A stretch of 64,000 nt of DNA. Source: Zunongwangia sp. HGR-M22. GTDB lineage: Bacteria > Bacteroidota > Bacteroidia > Flavobacteriales > Flavobacteriaceae. The stretch spans positions 1,601,001-1,665,000 of the forward strand of contig NZ_CP115159.1 in NCBI RefSeq assembly GCF_027594425.1, given 5' to 3'. Both the position numbers and the translations under genes were made by a program. Under the pieces are notes generated by a model. The model saw only the letters and a program-made list of their open reading frames with translations, was not told the DNA's origin and did no database searches. How positions within the stretch are numbered: position 1 is the first letter of the stretch; every line of letters starts with the position of its first letter. Positions 40,839 to 50,348 of the stretch are shown in pieces.

Positions 40839-41534
40839 TTAAAGAACATTGATTAGCTCGAGAACATTTTTTTTGTAGCGCCTGCTTATAGGAATTATTC
40901 TTTTATTGATAAGAACGCTATTATCTTTTAAATCTTCGATTTTATTGGTGTTTATTATATAAGATCGATGTGTTTGTAAAAAATTATCTGAAGCGAGTTT
41001 GGCAAAAACTTTCTTTAAACTGGTATAGGTTAAAATCTTTTGCTTTTCTAAATGAATGCATACATAATTTCCACTAGCTTCAATAAAATCAATTTCAGAA
41101 GGATTTATTCTTATTAGTCGTTTGTCACTTTGCACATAAAAGGCTCCGTTTCCTATGGTATTAGGTTTTTGCATTATTCTATTTTTGCCAATAGCTTTTT
41201 GCACAGCTTTATTGAAGCGTACTTTTTCTATAGGCTTTAGTAAATAATCGAGTACAGGATCAAATTCAAATGCTTTGATCGCAAATTCTTTTGCCGATGA
41301 CATTAAGATTACTCGAGGAGGATCTTGCATTATGGACAGCATATCAAATCCATCAATATGGGGTAACATAATGTCTAGAAAAATGAGATCAATATTTTTT
41401 GTTTCATTAATAAATTTAAGAGCGGTAAGGGCGCTATTAAATGTTCCTGCCAGTTCCAGTTCATTATGTTCTAAGACTAACATTTTACAAACAGAAATCT
41501 GTAATTCTTCATCATCTACTATAATACATTTCAT
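40839..41534 (-). CDS. LytTR-family response regulator, 231 aa, orphan
   Basis: Receiver domain 1-120 with acidic pair Asp7/Asp8, phospho-acceptor Asp54 in IFLDIMLPHIDG, and Lys100 in LLKP. LytTR DNA-binding domain from about 130 (FYVQSDKRLIRINPSEIDFIEASGNYVCIHLEKQKILTYTSL, DNFLQTHRSYIINTNKIEDL, IPISRRYKKNV). Its histidine kinase is not adjacent. Such regulators bind direct-repeat promoters. A STAS-like gene lies downstream on the same strand. Confidence 0.93.
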   Translation of the reverse strand: MKCIIVDDEELQISVCKMLVLEHNELELAGTFNSALTALKFINETKNIDLIFLDIMLPHIDGFDMLSIMQDPPRVILMSSAKEFAIKAFEFDPVLDYLLKPIEKVRFNKAVQKAIGKNRIMQKPNTIGNGAFYVQSDKRLIRINPSEIDFIEASGNYVCIHLEKQKILTYTSLKKVFAKLASDNFLQTHRSYIINTNKIEDLKDNSVLINKRIIPISRRYKKNVLELINVL

Positions 41535-41699
41535 CTTTCCTAAAATATTTTATGAATATAAAAAAGAAAAAATTATTATTAGAAATTTATATTTTGAATA
41601 TCTAATGGAGGGTTAAAATCTTTTATTTTCATAATTATTTTAACCACTTTTTAAGTAAAAAATGGGTTTTTAGAAAGATAAATTTTAAATAGGGTGCAG

Positions 41700-41707
41700 T
41701 AGATTTG
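41700..41707 (+). promoter_or_regulatory. -7 element of the 230-aa gene
   Basis: TAGATTTG matches TAnnTTTG and lies 28 bases before the ATG at 41736. No clear -33 TTG is present. Confidence 0.4.
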
Positions 41708-41735
41708 AAATCGAAACTTATCAAAACCAACCACC

Positions 41736-42428
41736 ATGAACTCAACCTTAAATATTGGAAGTATTCCCTTTAGCGAAGCGCTTAATAAAATTGAACAAAA
41801 ACATCAGATTCAACCAAACGAAAAACGTGCTTTAATGCAGCTTGAAAATATCCAAATAAAACGTTTAGCGTTTACCACAGATGGAGGCTTTTGTGATCAC
41901 GGAAATTTTCACAAGGAGCTACAAGAAGGTTTAGGGACCATTAAGATTAGCTATAAGGATATTGAAACTTCAGAAGAAAAGATTTTGATTTTAAATAAAC
42001 TGGAGTCTAAGCAAAAGGAAATCCCAATAGATTTTAAAATAAATGCAATCTACCAAAAAATAGAAGACGCTTTCTGTTTTTACTCTCAGGCATTAGACGA
42101 ATCTAATAGATTATATTTTAAAAATATATTCAAAAATTTATGTCTTCATAAAAAAGCTTACGTAGCCGGTTTGAAAGCACAATATAAATTGGCGAATTAT
42201 AGAAGAAAGCAAAACGGACTTAAATGTGCAGAGTTACAATCAAAAGGCAAAAGCTATATAATAAAACGTGGTATCGAGCTTCAATCTGAATTAATATCGC
42301 TTTATGAGGATATAATACCAAATATCAAAAACAAACAGGAGCGCAATACGCTAGAAAGTCACCTTAAATACATAAAATCTGATAAAGGAGTTTTTTCTCA
42401 ATTAGAGAAAAATCACTTTTTGGTTTAA
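41736..42428 (+). CDS. Unknown soluble protein with helical C-terminal domain, 230 aa
   Basis: ATG at 41736 (MNSTLNIGSIPFSEALNKIEQKHQ). The first 95 residues are an alpha/beta region containing FTTDGGFCDHGNFHKEL. Residues 100-228 look like a four-helix bundle (FKINAIYQKIEDAFCFYSQALDES, YFKNIFKNLCLHKKAYVAGLKAQYKLA, SYIIKRGIELQSELISLYEDIIPNIKN), broadly like ferritin-like or DUF2383-type stress proteins but without a recognised metal motif. Divergent from the LytTR regulator, so it may be its target. No family assigned. Confidence 0.65.
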   Translation: MNSTLNIGSIPFSEALNKIEQKHQIQPNEKRALMQLENIQIKRLAFTTDGGFCDHGNFHKELQEGLGTIKISYKDIETSEEKILILNKLESKQKEIPIDFKINAIYQKIEDAFCFYSQALDESNRLYFKNIFKNLCLHKKAYVAGLKAQYKLANYRRKQNGLKCAELQSKGKSYIIKRGIELQSELISLYEDIIPNIKNKQERNTLESHLKYIKSDKGVFSQLEKNHFLV

Positions 42429-42773
42429 TAACTTATAATCTTAAATATTATGCTTTTAACCTATTTAAATGATTTTTAGGTGTTTTTATTGAAAGAAAAT
42501 TCGTACAAATTTAGTTTGTAATATTTTTTGAAGAATATAGATTTTCTTGGTATAATAGTATTGAAGTCGTGTAGACCAACCATTTTAAAGGCCATTTTAG
42601 CAATTTGATGCCGTCATATTTTTTTAAAAATCAACTTCTTGCGAGGTTGATTTTTGTTTTTAGATTTCGTCTTATTTTACCTATACTTATAAAGCTATTC
42701 AATTTTATTTTTATCAACTGTTTTTACGTTTTATAAGAACACGTAATACTGATTCTTATAAAGCTATAATAAT
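42429..42773. other. Gap with a terminator-like hairpin and a 13-bp direct repeat
   Basis: No ORF is supported in these 345 bases. A strong hairpin lies at 42626-42655 and CTTATAAAGCTAT occurs twice, at 42686-42698 and 42755-42767, the second copy just before the ATG of the next gene. A short transcript ending at the hairpin is possible. Confidence 0.4.
42626..42655 (+). terminator. Terminator-like hairpin without an obvious gene upstream
   Basis: AAAAATCAAC and GGTTGATTTTT pair around TTCTTGCGA and are followed by T-rich sequence. The previous gene ends 198 bases earlier, leaving room for a small RNA at about 42540-42660. Confidence 0.55.
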
Positions 42774-43046
42774 ATGTTTATGAAACCAAAAATTAAACTA
42801 TTTAAGGAAAAAGCTTTAGAAGTAGCGAATCAAAAAAAGGAGGCCGCAGAAGATCTTAATCATAAGATATTAAGTACGGTAGATCGGCAGCAGCAGCTAG
42901 AGGCAGCTATAGCAGAAACCGCTGCCATTCTTAATAATATCTATTCTAAAACGATTAAAGATTGTTTTTCCGATTCAGAAAAGCAGCTTATAAAAGCCGC
43001 AGAGAATGAAGCGATGTTTATAATTTACGATGCTTACCGTAATTGA
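42774..43046 (+). CDS. Small helical protein of unknown function, 90 aa
   Basis: Start at 42774, or 42780 if the second Met is used. The protein is almost entirely helical and charged (KIKLFKEKALEVANQKKEAAEDLNHK, QQQLEAAIAETAAILNNIYSKTIKD) and may be coiled coil. No export signal. A 13-bp direct repeat half overlaps its leader. No family recognised. Confidence 0.6.
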   Translation: MFMKPKIKLFKEKALEVANQKKEAAEDLNHKILSTVDRQQQLEAAIAETAAILNNIYSKTIKDCFSDSEKQLIKAAENEAMFIIYDAYRN

Positions 43047-43235
43047 TACAGCTATACATCTTTAGCTTTGTACGCTATAATATCTTTAAAATTAAATAAA
43101 ATTTGGTGTTTTTTACTTGCTGATTTTTTAAAATAATAAGCTTCAAAGTAATCCCAAAGTTGATTAAATCAAGTTTGCCTTTAAAAGCTTGATTGTTAAT
43201 TTTATGTAACCTCATTAATTTTTTTTTACATCTTC

Positions 43236-43266
43236 TTGTAGTTAAGGCGAAGTTTGTATAATTTTG
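43236..43266 (+). promoter_or_regulatory. Bacteroidota promoter (TTG-N20-TAATTTTG)
   Basis: TTG at 43236-43238 and TAATTTTG at 43259-43266 are separated by 20 bases, a near-ideal promoter. The next ATG is at 43276. This argues against the in-frame TTG at 43264 being the start. Confidence 0.7.
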
Positions 43267-43275
43267 GCGCTTCAA

Positions 43276-43707
43276 ATGAAATTACTATTTAAGTACATAT
43301 CATTTTTTTCACTTCTTCTTAACGGATATGGCTCACTTCATGCCAATTCGCTAAATGACGATACTCATTCTTTTTCAGAAATTATTTCTTTTGAATGTGA
43401 TCAAGATTTATATTTTGACTACATAGACGATAGTGATGCTTTAATCCATCAAAGATCAAGTTCGTATCCAGAGAGAAAATTTTCTGAAAGTGAAGAAATA
43501 GAAATAGAAGAAGCACAGAATGAAACAGATGCTGATGTTTCCAAAAAATGCTTAGGGAGTAGCGATTATCTGGCTACTCTTTTTTATACCGTACTTTCTG
43601 CCTATCATGACTTCAATCGATCTGATAGTACACCTTATTTTTCAAATGAATTTCACCAATTATCTTACCCATCTCTTTGCGTAAGATATTGTGTATTTAG
43701 AATATGA
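43276..43707 (+). CDS. Small exported protein of unknown function upstream of the efflux operon, 143 aa
   Basis: ATG at 43276 gives a signal peptide (LLFKYISFFSLLLNGYGSLHA) and a short acidic mature part (FSESEEIEIEEAQNETDADVSKKC), then a final segment LATLFYTVLSAYHDF. A Cys pair (Cys in FECDQ and KKCLG) could form a disulfide. A hairpin terminator follows at 43716, so it is a separate unit from the RND genes. The C-terminus is ragged in composition; function unknown. Confidence 0.55.
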   Translation: MKLLFKYISFFSLLLNGYGSLHANSLNDDTHSFSEIISFECDQDLYFDYIDDSDALIHQRSSSYPERKFSESEEIEIEEAQNETDADVSKKCLGSSDYLATLFYTVLSAYHDFNRSDSTPYFSNEFHQLSYPSLCVRYCVFRI

Positions 43708-43715
43708 TATTCAAG

Positions 43716-43739
43716 TCCGGATTTCACTCAAAATCCGGA
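43716..43739 (+). terminator. Hairpin terminator before the RND operon
   Basis: TCCGGATTT and AAATCCGGA pair perfectly over a 6-base loop, followed by a T-rich stretch. Confidence 0.7.
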
Positions 43740-43841
43740 ATCTTTCATTTAAGCCTATATCACTTTTAAAAAATCTTATTCTAGATTTTTGTAGGCTTCC
43801 ATAAGGTTTACCCTAATTTTTTCACTTTAATTTTTAAAATT

Positions 43842-44927
43842 ATGATGAGTAGAAGTCTCATGATTATTAGCCTGTGCGTTTTATTTTTAAGCATAGGCTG
43901 CGAATCCCACAAAGAAAAGAAAGAAGAAAAATCCAAATTTCTTGTAACTAGTCCCGTTCGAAAAGATACATTGATTGTAAATCAATATGTAGCACAAATC
44001 CAATCAATCCGAAATATCGAGGTACGCGCGCAAGAGCGAGGTTATTTAGAAAATATTTATGTAGATGAAGGGCAAGTTGTAAAGAAGGGGCAATTAATGT
44101 TTAAAATTATGCCAAAGCTTTACAATGCTGAATTGCAGAAAGCTAAAGCTGAAGCACATTTTGCCCAAATTGAATATCAAAACACTAAACAATTAGCCGA
44201 TAGTAATGTAGTTGCTCCTAATGAATTAGCAATGGCTAAAGCGAAATACGAAAAAGCAAAAGCCGAGCAATCCTTAGCGCAGGTTCATCTTGAATTTACT
44301 GAAATTAGAGCTCCTTTTGATGGGATCGTAGATCGCCTTCATTTAAAATTAGGAAGTTTAGTTGAAGAAGGGGAGTTACTAACCAGCTTATCTGATAACA
44401 GCGATATGTGGGTTTATTATAACGTTCCTGAAGCCGAATATTTAGATTATCAACAAGCAGTTCATGAAGATGACACTACTAAAGTAGAACTTTTAATGGC
44501 TAATAATCAGGTTTATAAGCATGAAGGTTTTGTGCAAACTATAGAAGGAGAGTTTAATAACGAAACTGGTAATATTGCTTTTAGAGCGAATTTCCCAAAT
44601 CCTGAAGGTCTTTTAAGGCATGGTGAAACAGGTAGCGTTTTAACTAAAGTACCTTTTAAAAACTCGTTGCTAATCCCACAAAAAGCAACTTTTGAGGTAT
44701 TAAGTAAACATTACGTTTATGTGGTAAACGAGGATCACAAAATTGAACCACGTGAAATTTCACTTTCCGGTGAACTTCCCCATATCTACGCAATAAGTGA
44801 CGGAATTACTGAAGATGACAAAATTTTGCTAGAAGGTCTTCGAAAAGTAAGAGATGGAGACGAAATCGAATACGAATTTGAAGAACCGCAGCAAGTTATC
44901 GATCACTTACAATTATATGCAGAGTAA
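43842..44927 (+). CDS. RND efflux periplasmic adaptor (membrane fusion) lipoprotein, 361 aa
   Basis: Lipoprotein signal ending LSIGCESH, then the adaptor layout: lipoyl half-motif (NIEVRAQERGYLENIYVDEGQVVKKGQLMFKI), helical hairpin (ELQKAKAEAHFAQIEYQNTKQLADSNVVAPNELAMAKAKYEKAKAEQSLAQ), second lipoyl half (FTEIRAPFDGIVDRLHLKLGSLVEEGELLTSL), then beta-barrel and membrane-proximal domains (LLIPQKATFEVLSKHYVYVV). It joins the inner pump and the outer-membrane channel encoded downstream. First gene of the three-gene efflux operon. Confidence 0.94.
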   Translation: MMSRSLMIISLCVLFLSIGCESHKEKKEEKSKFLVTSPVRKDTLIVNQYVAQIQSIRNIEVRAQERGYLENIYVDEGQVVKKGQLMFKIMPKLYNAELQKAKAEAHFAQIEYQNTKQLADSNVVAPNELAMAKAKYEKAKAEQSLAQVHLEFTEIRAPFDGIVDRLHLKLGSLVEEGELLTSLSDNSDMWVYYNVPEAEYLDYQQAVHEDDTTKVELLMANNQVYKHEGFVQTIEGEFNNETGNIAFRANFPNPEGLLRHGETGSVLTKVPFKNSLLIPQKATFEVLSKHYVYVVNEDHKIEPREISLSGELPHIYAISDGITEDDKILLEGLRKVRDGDEIEYEFEEPQQVIDHLQLYAE

Positions 44928-45024
44928 GTTGGTATATAATTTATCCAAATTAGTTATAGAATTTTCTCCTCTAATCTTTGGAAAAAATTTCAATCTCAAT
45001 ATTGAGTAAAATCTAAAAAAAACT

Positions 45025-48000
45025 ATGTTTAAACGTTTTATACATAGACCCGTATTTGCCATTGTTATTTCTATAATAATAGTATTTATGGGGTCTTTAG
45101 CCATAAAAAAACTGCCAATATCGCAGTTTCCCCAAATTGCACCAACTACAGTGAACATCTTTGTAGCTTATCCAGGGGCCAGTGCAGATGTTTTAGTAAA
45201 ATCTACCCTTATTACCCTAGAAAATTCTATTAATGGGGTGCAGGGAATGCGTTATTTAGCTACAGATGCTACGAGTGCAGGTGAAGCTACCCTTAGGGTA
45301 ATTTTTGAACCGGGAACAGATCCAAATGATGCAGTAGTAAAAGTAAAAACCCGGGTAGACCAGGTTATGCCCTTATTGCCCGAGCTTGTGCAGCGGGAAG
45401 GGGTGACAATTACACCCATTCAACCCAGTATGTTGATGTACGTAAACCTTTATTCTAAAAAGGAAAGTATGGATGAAAAATTTCTATACAATTACGCCAA
45501 CGTAAAGATGATACCTGAAATTAATAGAATCAAAGGAATTGCGCGGTCTAAAATTTTGGGAAGTAGAAAATATGCTATGCGTGTTTGGTTAAATCCTGAT
45601 AGGATGCGTGCTTATGATGTTTCTGTAGACGAGGTGATGGAAGCTATGAAAGAGCAAAGTATCGTCGGAAGACCAGGTCGTTTAGGTCGAAGCTCTGGTA
45701 TACAGGCACAATCTTTAGAATATGTATTAACTTATAAAGGTCGATATAATGAACCAGAGCAATATGAAAATATTATCATTAGAGCTAATGCTGAAGGTGA
45801 AAGCTTACGTTTAAAAGATATTGGTAGGGTAGAACTAGGAAGTGAATTCTTTGATATTTATTCTAATTTAGATGGTCATCCATCTGCAGCTATTGTCTTA
45901 AAACAAAGTTACGGTAGTAACGCCAGCGATGTTATAGATGAAGTTAAAGACGAGTTGGAAAAAATGAAAGAAGATTTTCCTCCTGGTATGGATTACAAAC
46001 TCAGTTATGATGTATCGCAGTTTTTAGATGCCTCTATAGAGCAGGTGGTAGATACTTTAAGAGATGCTTTTATTCTGGTTGCCGTCGTAGTATTTATTTT
46101 CTTGGGTGATTGGCGCTCCACACTTATACCTATTCTTGCTGTTCCGGTTTCCTTGGTAGGGGCGTTTTTTGTGATCCAATTTTTTGGTATTTCTATAAAC
46201 TTGGTAACGCTTTTTGCTTTAGTATTAGCGATAGGTATTGTGGTAGATGATGCCATTGTCGTCGTCGAGGCGGTACATGCCAAGTTTGATGAGTATCCAG
46301 ATATATCTCCATATGTAGCCGTAAAACAGGTTTTAGGAGAAATTGGTGGGGCGATTATCGCAATTACTGCCGTAATGGTTTCGGTTTTCTTACCTATCTC
46401 GTTTATGTCTGGACCGGTTGGTACGTTCTACAGACAATTCTCTATCACTATGGCTAGTGCCATCGTGATTTCAGCAATAATAGCACTTACTTTAACGCCG
46501 GTCTTATGCGCAATTTTACTTAAGAACCATCATGGTAAAGAGCATAAGCAAAATTTCTTAACCAAAGGACTGGATAAATTTAATTCAGGATTCGATAAAC
46601 TTACCGGTAAATATGTAAGTGTTTTAAAGCGAATGGTAAGTAGAAAATGGTTAACATTCGGGATTTTAATTGCTTTTTGTGCTGGGATATACTTAGAAAA
46701 TCAGGTATTGCCTTCAGGTTTTGTGCCTAGTGAAGATCAGGGAACCATTTACGCGATTATTCAAACTCCACCGGGAGCAACCTTAGAGAGAACTAACGAG
46801 GTTTCCAGAAAACTACAGGCAATTTGTGAAGAAGTAGATGGTATCGAATCTGTAGCATCTTTAGCAGGTTACGAGATCATGACAGAAGGTAGGGGGTCTA
46901 ATGCTGGTACCTGTTTGATTAACCTAAAAGAATGGTCTGATCGTGATCATACGGTTACAGAAATTATGGAAGAACTGGAGGAAAAATCTAAAGATCTTGG
47001 TGCGGTTATCGAGTTCTTTGAGCCACCGGCAATTCCAGGTTTTGGTTCTTCAGGAGGTTTTTCTATGCGTCTATTAGATGAAAATACAGAGACAGACTAT
47101 CAAGATTTTGATAAGATCAACCAGGAGTTTATGGAGAATTTAAGACAGCGTCCAGAGCTTAAAGGACTGTTTACATTCTTCGCTGCAAATTATCCGCAAT
47201 ATGAATTAGAATTCAATAACGAACTCGCCATGCAAAAAGGTGTTTCTATTGGCGATGCCATGGAAAACCTGAATATTTTAATTGGTAGTACGTACGAGCA
47301 GGGATTCATTAAATACAATAGATTCTTTAAAGTATATGTACAGTCTGATCCTAAATTTAGAAGATTACCTTCAGATGTATTAAACATGTATGTGAAAAAC
47401 GATCACGGAGAGATGGTGCCTTATTCGGCTTTTATGAAGCTTAAGAAACTTCAAGGTCCTAATGAGGTGACACGTTTCAATATGTATAATTCGGCTGCTA
47501 TACGTGGTTTGCCGGCCGAAGGTTATACCACGGCAGATGCTATTGGTGCGATAAAAGAGGTTGCAAAAGAAACTCTTCCGAAGAATTATGATATTGCATG
47601 GGAAGGTCTTTCTTATGACGAAGCACAGCGCGGTAACGAATCTATTTATATTTTCTTAATCGTTTTGATCTTCGTTTATTTTGTTCTCGCAGCACAATAC
47701 GAAAGTTTTATAATTCCTCTTTCTGTGATATTTTCCTTACCTGTAGGTGTTTTTGGTTCGTTTATGCTTCTTAAGTTTATGGGACTTCAAAATGATATCT
47801 ATGCACAAATTGGATTAATTATGCTTGTTGGTCTCCTAGGGAAAAATGCGGTATTAATTGTGGAGTTTGCTGTAATGAAACATCATGAAGGTTTATCAAT
47901 TCTAGATGCAGCAATAGAGGGAGCCAAAGTAAGATTTAGACCAATTTTGATGACTTCTTTTGCCTTTATCGCAGGGCTTATTCCTTTAATCTTAGCCAGT

Positions 48001-48189
48001 GGAGCAGGAGCTGTAGGAAATAGAACTTTAGGTGCCTCTGCGTTAGGAGGAATGCTCTTTGGGACAATCTTCGGGGTACTTATAGTTCCCGGTCTATATT
48101 ATATCTTCGGAAGTCTTGCCGAAGGAAGATCACTTATAAAATTCGAAGACGAAAATCCATTAACTGAAGATTTTGAATATGATGAATAG
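45025..48189 (+). CDS. RND multidrug efflux pump, HAE1/AcrB family, 1054 aa
   Basis: Standard AcrB size and layout: first helix (FKRFIHRPVFAIVISIIIVFMGSLAI), two periplasmic loops, and 12 membrane helices in two blocks. The proton-relay helix reads LVLAIGIVVDDAIVVVEAV, holding the Asp-Asp pair of HAE1 pumps. A GxxGL motif appears in GLLGKNAVLIVEFAV. The substrate set cannot be read from sequence. It exports drugs, bile- or lipid-like compounds through the adaptor and OMF. It overlaps the OMF start by 11 bases. Confidence 0.95.
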   Translation: MFKRFIHRPVFAIVISIIIVFMGSLAIKKLPISQFPQIAPTTVNIFVAYPGASADVLVKSTLITLENSINGVQGMRYLATDATSAGEATLRVIFEPGTDPNDAVVKVKTRVDQVMPLLPELVQREGVTITPIQPSMLMYVNLYSKKESMDEKFLYNYANVKMIPEINRIKGIARSKILGSRKYAMRVWLNPDRMRAYDVSVDEVMEAMKEQSIVGRPGRLGRSSGIQAQSLEYVLTYKGRYNEPEQYENIIIRANAEGESLRLKDIGRVELGSEFFDIYSNLDGHPSAAIVLKQSYGSNASDVIDEVKDELEKMKEDFPPGMDYKLSYDVSQFLDASIEQVVDTLRDAFILVAVVVFIFLGDWRSTLIPILAVPVSLVGAFFVIQFFGISINLVTLFALVLAIGIVVDDAIVVVEAVHAKFDEYPDISPYVAVKQVLGEIGGAIIAITAVMVSVFLPISFMSGPVGTFYRQFSITMASAIVISAIIALTLTPVLCAILLKNHHGKEHKQNFLTKGLDKFNSGFDKLTGKYVSVLKRMVSRKWLTFGILIAFCAGIYLENQVLPSGFVPSEDQGTIYAIIQTPPGATLERTNEVSRKLQAICEEVDGIESVASLAGYEIMTEGRGSNAGTCLINLKEWSDRDHTVTEIMEELEEKSKDLGAVIEFFEPPAIPGFGSSGGFSMRLLDENTETDYQDFDKINQEFMENLRQRPELKGLFTFFAANYPQYELEFNNELAMQKGVSIGDAMENLNILIGSTYEQGFIKYNRFFKVYVQSDPKFRRLPSDVLNMYVKNDHGEMVPYSAFMKLKKLQGPNEVTRFNMYNSAAIRGLPAEGYTTADAIGAIKEVAKETLPKNYDIAWEGLSYDEAQRGNESIYIFLIVLIFVYFVLAAQYESFIIPLSVIFSLPVGVFGSFMLLKFMGLQNDIYAQIGLIMLVGLLGKNAVLIVEFAVMKHHEGLSILDAAIEGAKVRFRPILMTSFAFIAGLIPLILASGAGAVGNRTLGASALGGMLFGTIFGVLIVPGLYYIFGSLAEGRSLIKFEDENPLTEDFEYDE

Positions 48190-49660
48190 AATAAATAAAT
48201 ATAAACATTTCTCTTATTTGGGCGTTACAGCAGGAATCATACTTACTGTTTCGTCTTGTGTACCTTCATTATCAGAGAAAGCAGTTAGTAAAGAGGTTCC
48301 CGGGAATTATCATAATTCCCAGGATTCTCTGGCTAGCAAAACCTTTAATGAGACAGATACTTCAAGTTCAGCTTTGATGGATTGGAAATCTTTTTTTAAT
48401 GATCCTCATTTGTCTGCACTTATCGATACTGCTTTAGAAAATAATCAGGAGCTTAATATTACGCTTCAGGAATTGGAAATTGCGAAAAGCGAAGTTCAGG
48501 CTAGAAAAGGTGAATATTTACCTTCTATAGGATTAAAAGCAGGTGCAGGAATCGATAAGGTTGGAAAATATACAAGAGAAGGAGCGGTAGAAGAAAACCT
48601 GGAAATAAAAGAAGGGCGAAATTTTCCTGATCCATTACCCGATTATACCATTGGTTTGAATGCACAATGGGAAGTTGATATCTGGAGCAAGTTACATAAT
48701 GCCAAAAAATCTGCCGTGATGCGTTATTTGTCTAGCGTTGAAGGTAGAAATTTTATGGTAACCAATCTAATTGCTGAAATTGCTAATTCTTATTACGAAT
48801 TATTGGCTTTGGATAATCAGCTTCAGATTGTAAAGAATAATATCGAAATTCAGGAAAGAGCTTATAGAATTGTAAAGCTTCAAAAACAAGCCGCTCGAGT
48901 TACCCAACTTGCGGTAAGTAAGTTTAACGCTGAAGTTTTGCATACTAAAAGTTTGCAATTTGACATTCAGCAGCGCATTGTGGAAACAGAGAATAAGCTG
49001 AACTTTTTAGTGGGGCGTTATCCGCAGCCAATTCAGCGTAATTCAGACCATTTTGCAGCGATGATTCCTAAACAAATAGATGCAGGATTACCTTCGCAAT
49101 TATTACAAAATCGTCCTGATATTCGACAGGCAGAATACGAATTACAAGCTTCTAAGCTAGATATTAAAGTAGCAAGAGCACGCTTTTATCCATCTTTGGG
49201 AATTTCAGCAAATGTAGGCTATCAGGCGTTTAATCCAGATTATTTGTTAAATACGCCTGAGTCTTTAATTTACTCGGTTGCAGGTGATTTAATGGCTCCT
49301 TTGGTTAATAGAAATGCGATAAAAGCAGCCTATAAAACAGCGAATGCAAAACAAGTTCAAGCCGCATTTGATTACGAGCAAACCGTTTTAAAAGCTTATA
49401 TAGAAGTTGCTAATCAATTATCTAAAATCGATAATTTAAAGAAGAGTTATGATTTAAGAGCTGCAGAAGTTGATGCATTAACCGAATCGATAAAAATTTC
49501 GAATAAATTATTTAAAAACGCGCGAGCAGAGTATATGGAAGTTTTAATGACACAACGTGATGCATTAGAATCTAAATTTGATCTGGTGGAGACTAAAATG
49601 AAACAAATGAATGCTGTGGTAAATATGTATCAGGCACTTGGTGGTGGCTGGAAAAATTAG
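48179..49660 (+). CDS. Outer-membrane efflux channel lipoprotein (NodT/TolC family), 493 aa
   Basis: I take ATG at 48179, just before the pump's stop, over the TTG at 48173. The lipobox is LTVSSC. Family segments: DWKSFFNDPHLSALIDTALENNQELNITLQELEIA, YLPSIGLKAGAGID, WEVDIWSKL, LLQNRPDIRQAEYELQASKLDIKVARARFYPSLGISA, and a repeated helix pair ending MYQALGGGWKN. The trimeric channel completes the tripartite pump. Confidence 0.94.
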   Translation: MMNRINKYKHFSYLGVTAGIILTVSSCVPSLSEKAVSKEVPGNYHNSQDSLASKTFNETDTSSSALMDWKSFFNDPHLSALIDTALENNQELNITLQELEIAKSEVQARKGEYLPSIGLKAGAGIDKVGKYTREGAVEENLEIKEGRNFPDPLPDYTIGLNAQWEVDIWSKLHNAKKSAVMRYLSSVEGRNFMVTNLIAEIANSYYELLALDNQLQIVKNNIEIQERAYRIVKLQKQAARVTQLAVSKFNAEVLHTKSLQFDIQQRIVETENKLNFLVGRYPQPIQRNSDHFAAMIPKQIDAGLPSQLLQNRPDIRQAEYELQASKLDIKVARARFYPSLGISANVGYQAFNPDYLLNTPESLIYSVAGDLMAPLVNRNAIKAAYKTANAKQVQAAFDYEQTVLKAYIEVANQLSKIDNLKKSYDLRAAEVDALTESIKISNKLFKNARAEYMEVLMTQRDALESKFDLVETKMKQMNAVVNMYQALGGGWKN

Positions 49661-49697
49661 AATTAGTTTTTTTATTGTTTTTTTATTTGAATTGTTG

Positions 49698-49733
49698 AAA
49701 AAGCTCCTAGTATTAATTTCTGGGAGCTTTTTT
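49698..49733. terminator. Bidirectional terminator
   Basis: AAAAAGCTCC and GGAGCTTTTTT form the stem with a 15-base loop. T runs on both strands allow it to end the efflux operon and the convergent barrel gene at 49738. Confidence 0.85.
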
Positions 49734-49737
49734 TATT

Positions 49738-50274
49738 TTAAAATCCTATTTTAATTTTTGCTCTAGTCATATTAAGTGGAGTTGGATTAAAAACAGCATT
49801 GTTGTCACCGGGCAGTAGAGTTTTGTTACCTATATCAAGATTGATATTGTTATTAATCTGAAAATCTAAACCGAATCCAATTTCTGAATTAGGGAAAAAT
49901 GGATCCATAGGTGTTGTAGATTGCATCTCAACTTGATCGAATGGCGCTGAAATATATTGTGCTGAAATATAAAATAAAGTTTTGGGCGCTACCTGCATGT
50001 CTAATCTCGCCCCATAGGAGTATTGCAACGTTCTAGTTGCGCTCATAAAATCATAACGTTCTAACAGTCCTACAAAAGCTTCAAGTTTTAAAAAATTCTG
50101 TTGAACTATTTCAAAATTATTACGAAAATGAGAAAATTCGCCAACCCCAAATAAACGATCTGAGACTTTATTTTGACTGAACTTAGTGGTTAATCCTTCT
50201 TCCGTAGAATTTCTTTCCTGCCCCATTACTAAATGAAAGGAGAGCAAAAGCAAGACAATTAGTGGATAGTTCAA
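49738..50274 (-). CDS. Small outer-membrane beta-barrel-like protein, 178 aa
   Basis: Signal peptide (LIVLLLLSFHLVMGQ), then alternating strands with aromatic ends: LFGVGEFSHFRNNFEIVQQNFLKLEAFVGLLERYDFM, LQYSYGARLDMQVAPKTLFYISAQYISAP, IGFGLDFQINNNINLDIGN, and a terminal RAKIKIGF with Phe last, as barrels need for BAM. About eight strands. It is 74 bases downstream of the PI-PLC gene and may be co-transcribed. Ligand unknown. Confidence 0.7.
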   Translation of the reverse strand: MNYPLIVLLLLSFHLVMGQERNSTEEGLTTKFSQNKVSDRLFGVGEFSHFRNNFEIVQQNFLKLEAFVGLLERYDFMSATRTLQYSYGARLDMQVAPKTLFYISAQYISAPFDQVEMQSTTPMDPFFPNSEIGFGLDFQINNNINLDIGNKTLLPGDNNAVFNPTPLNMTRAKIKIGF

Positions 50275-50348
50275 GATGTAGTGATTAAGAGATATTAAAG
50301 ATAACGTTCTGTTCTAAAATATATTCTTAATTACTGAATATTTGTAAG

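Noticed and set aside
43264-43275. TTG start for the small exported protein
   Set aside because: The TTG overlaps the -7 promoter element; ATG 43276 starts the signal peptide.
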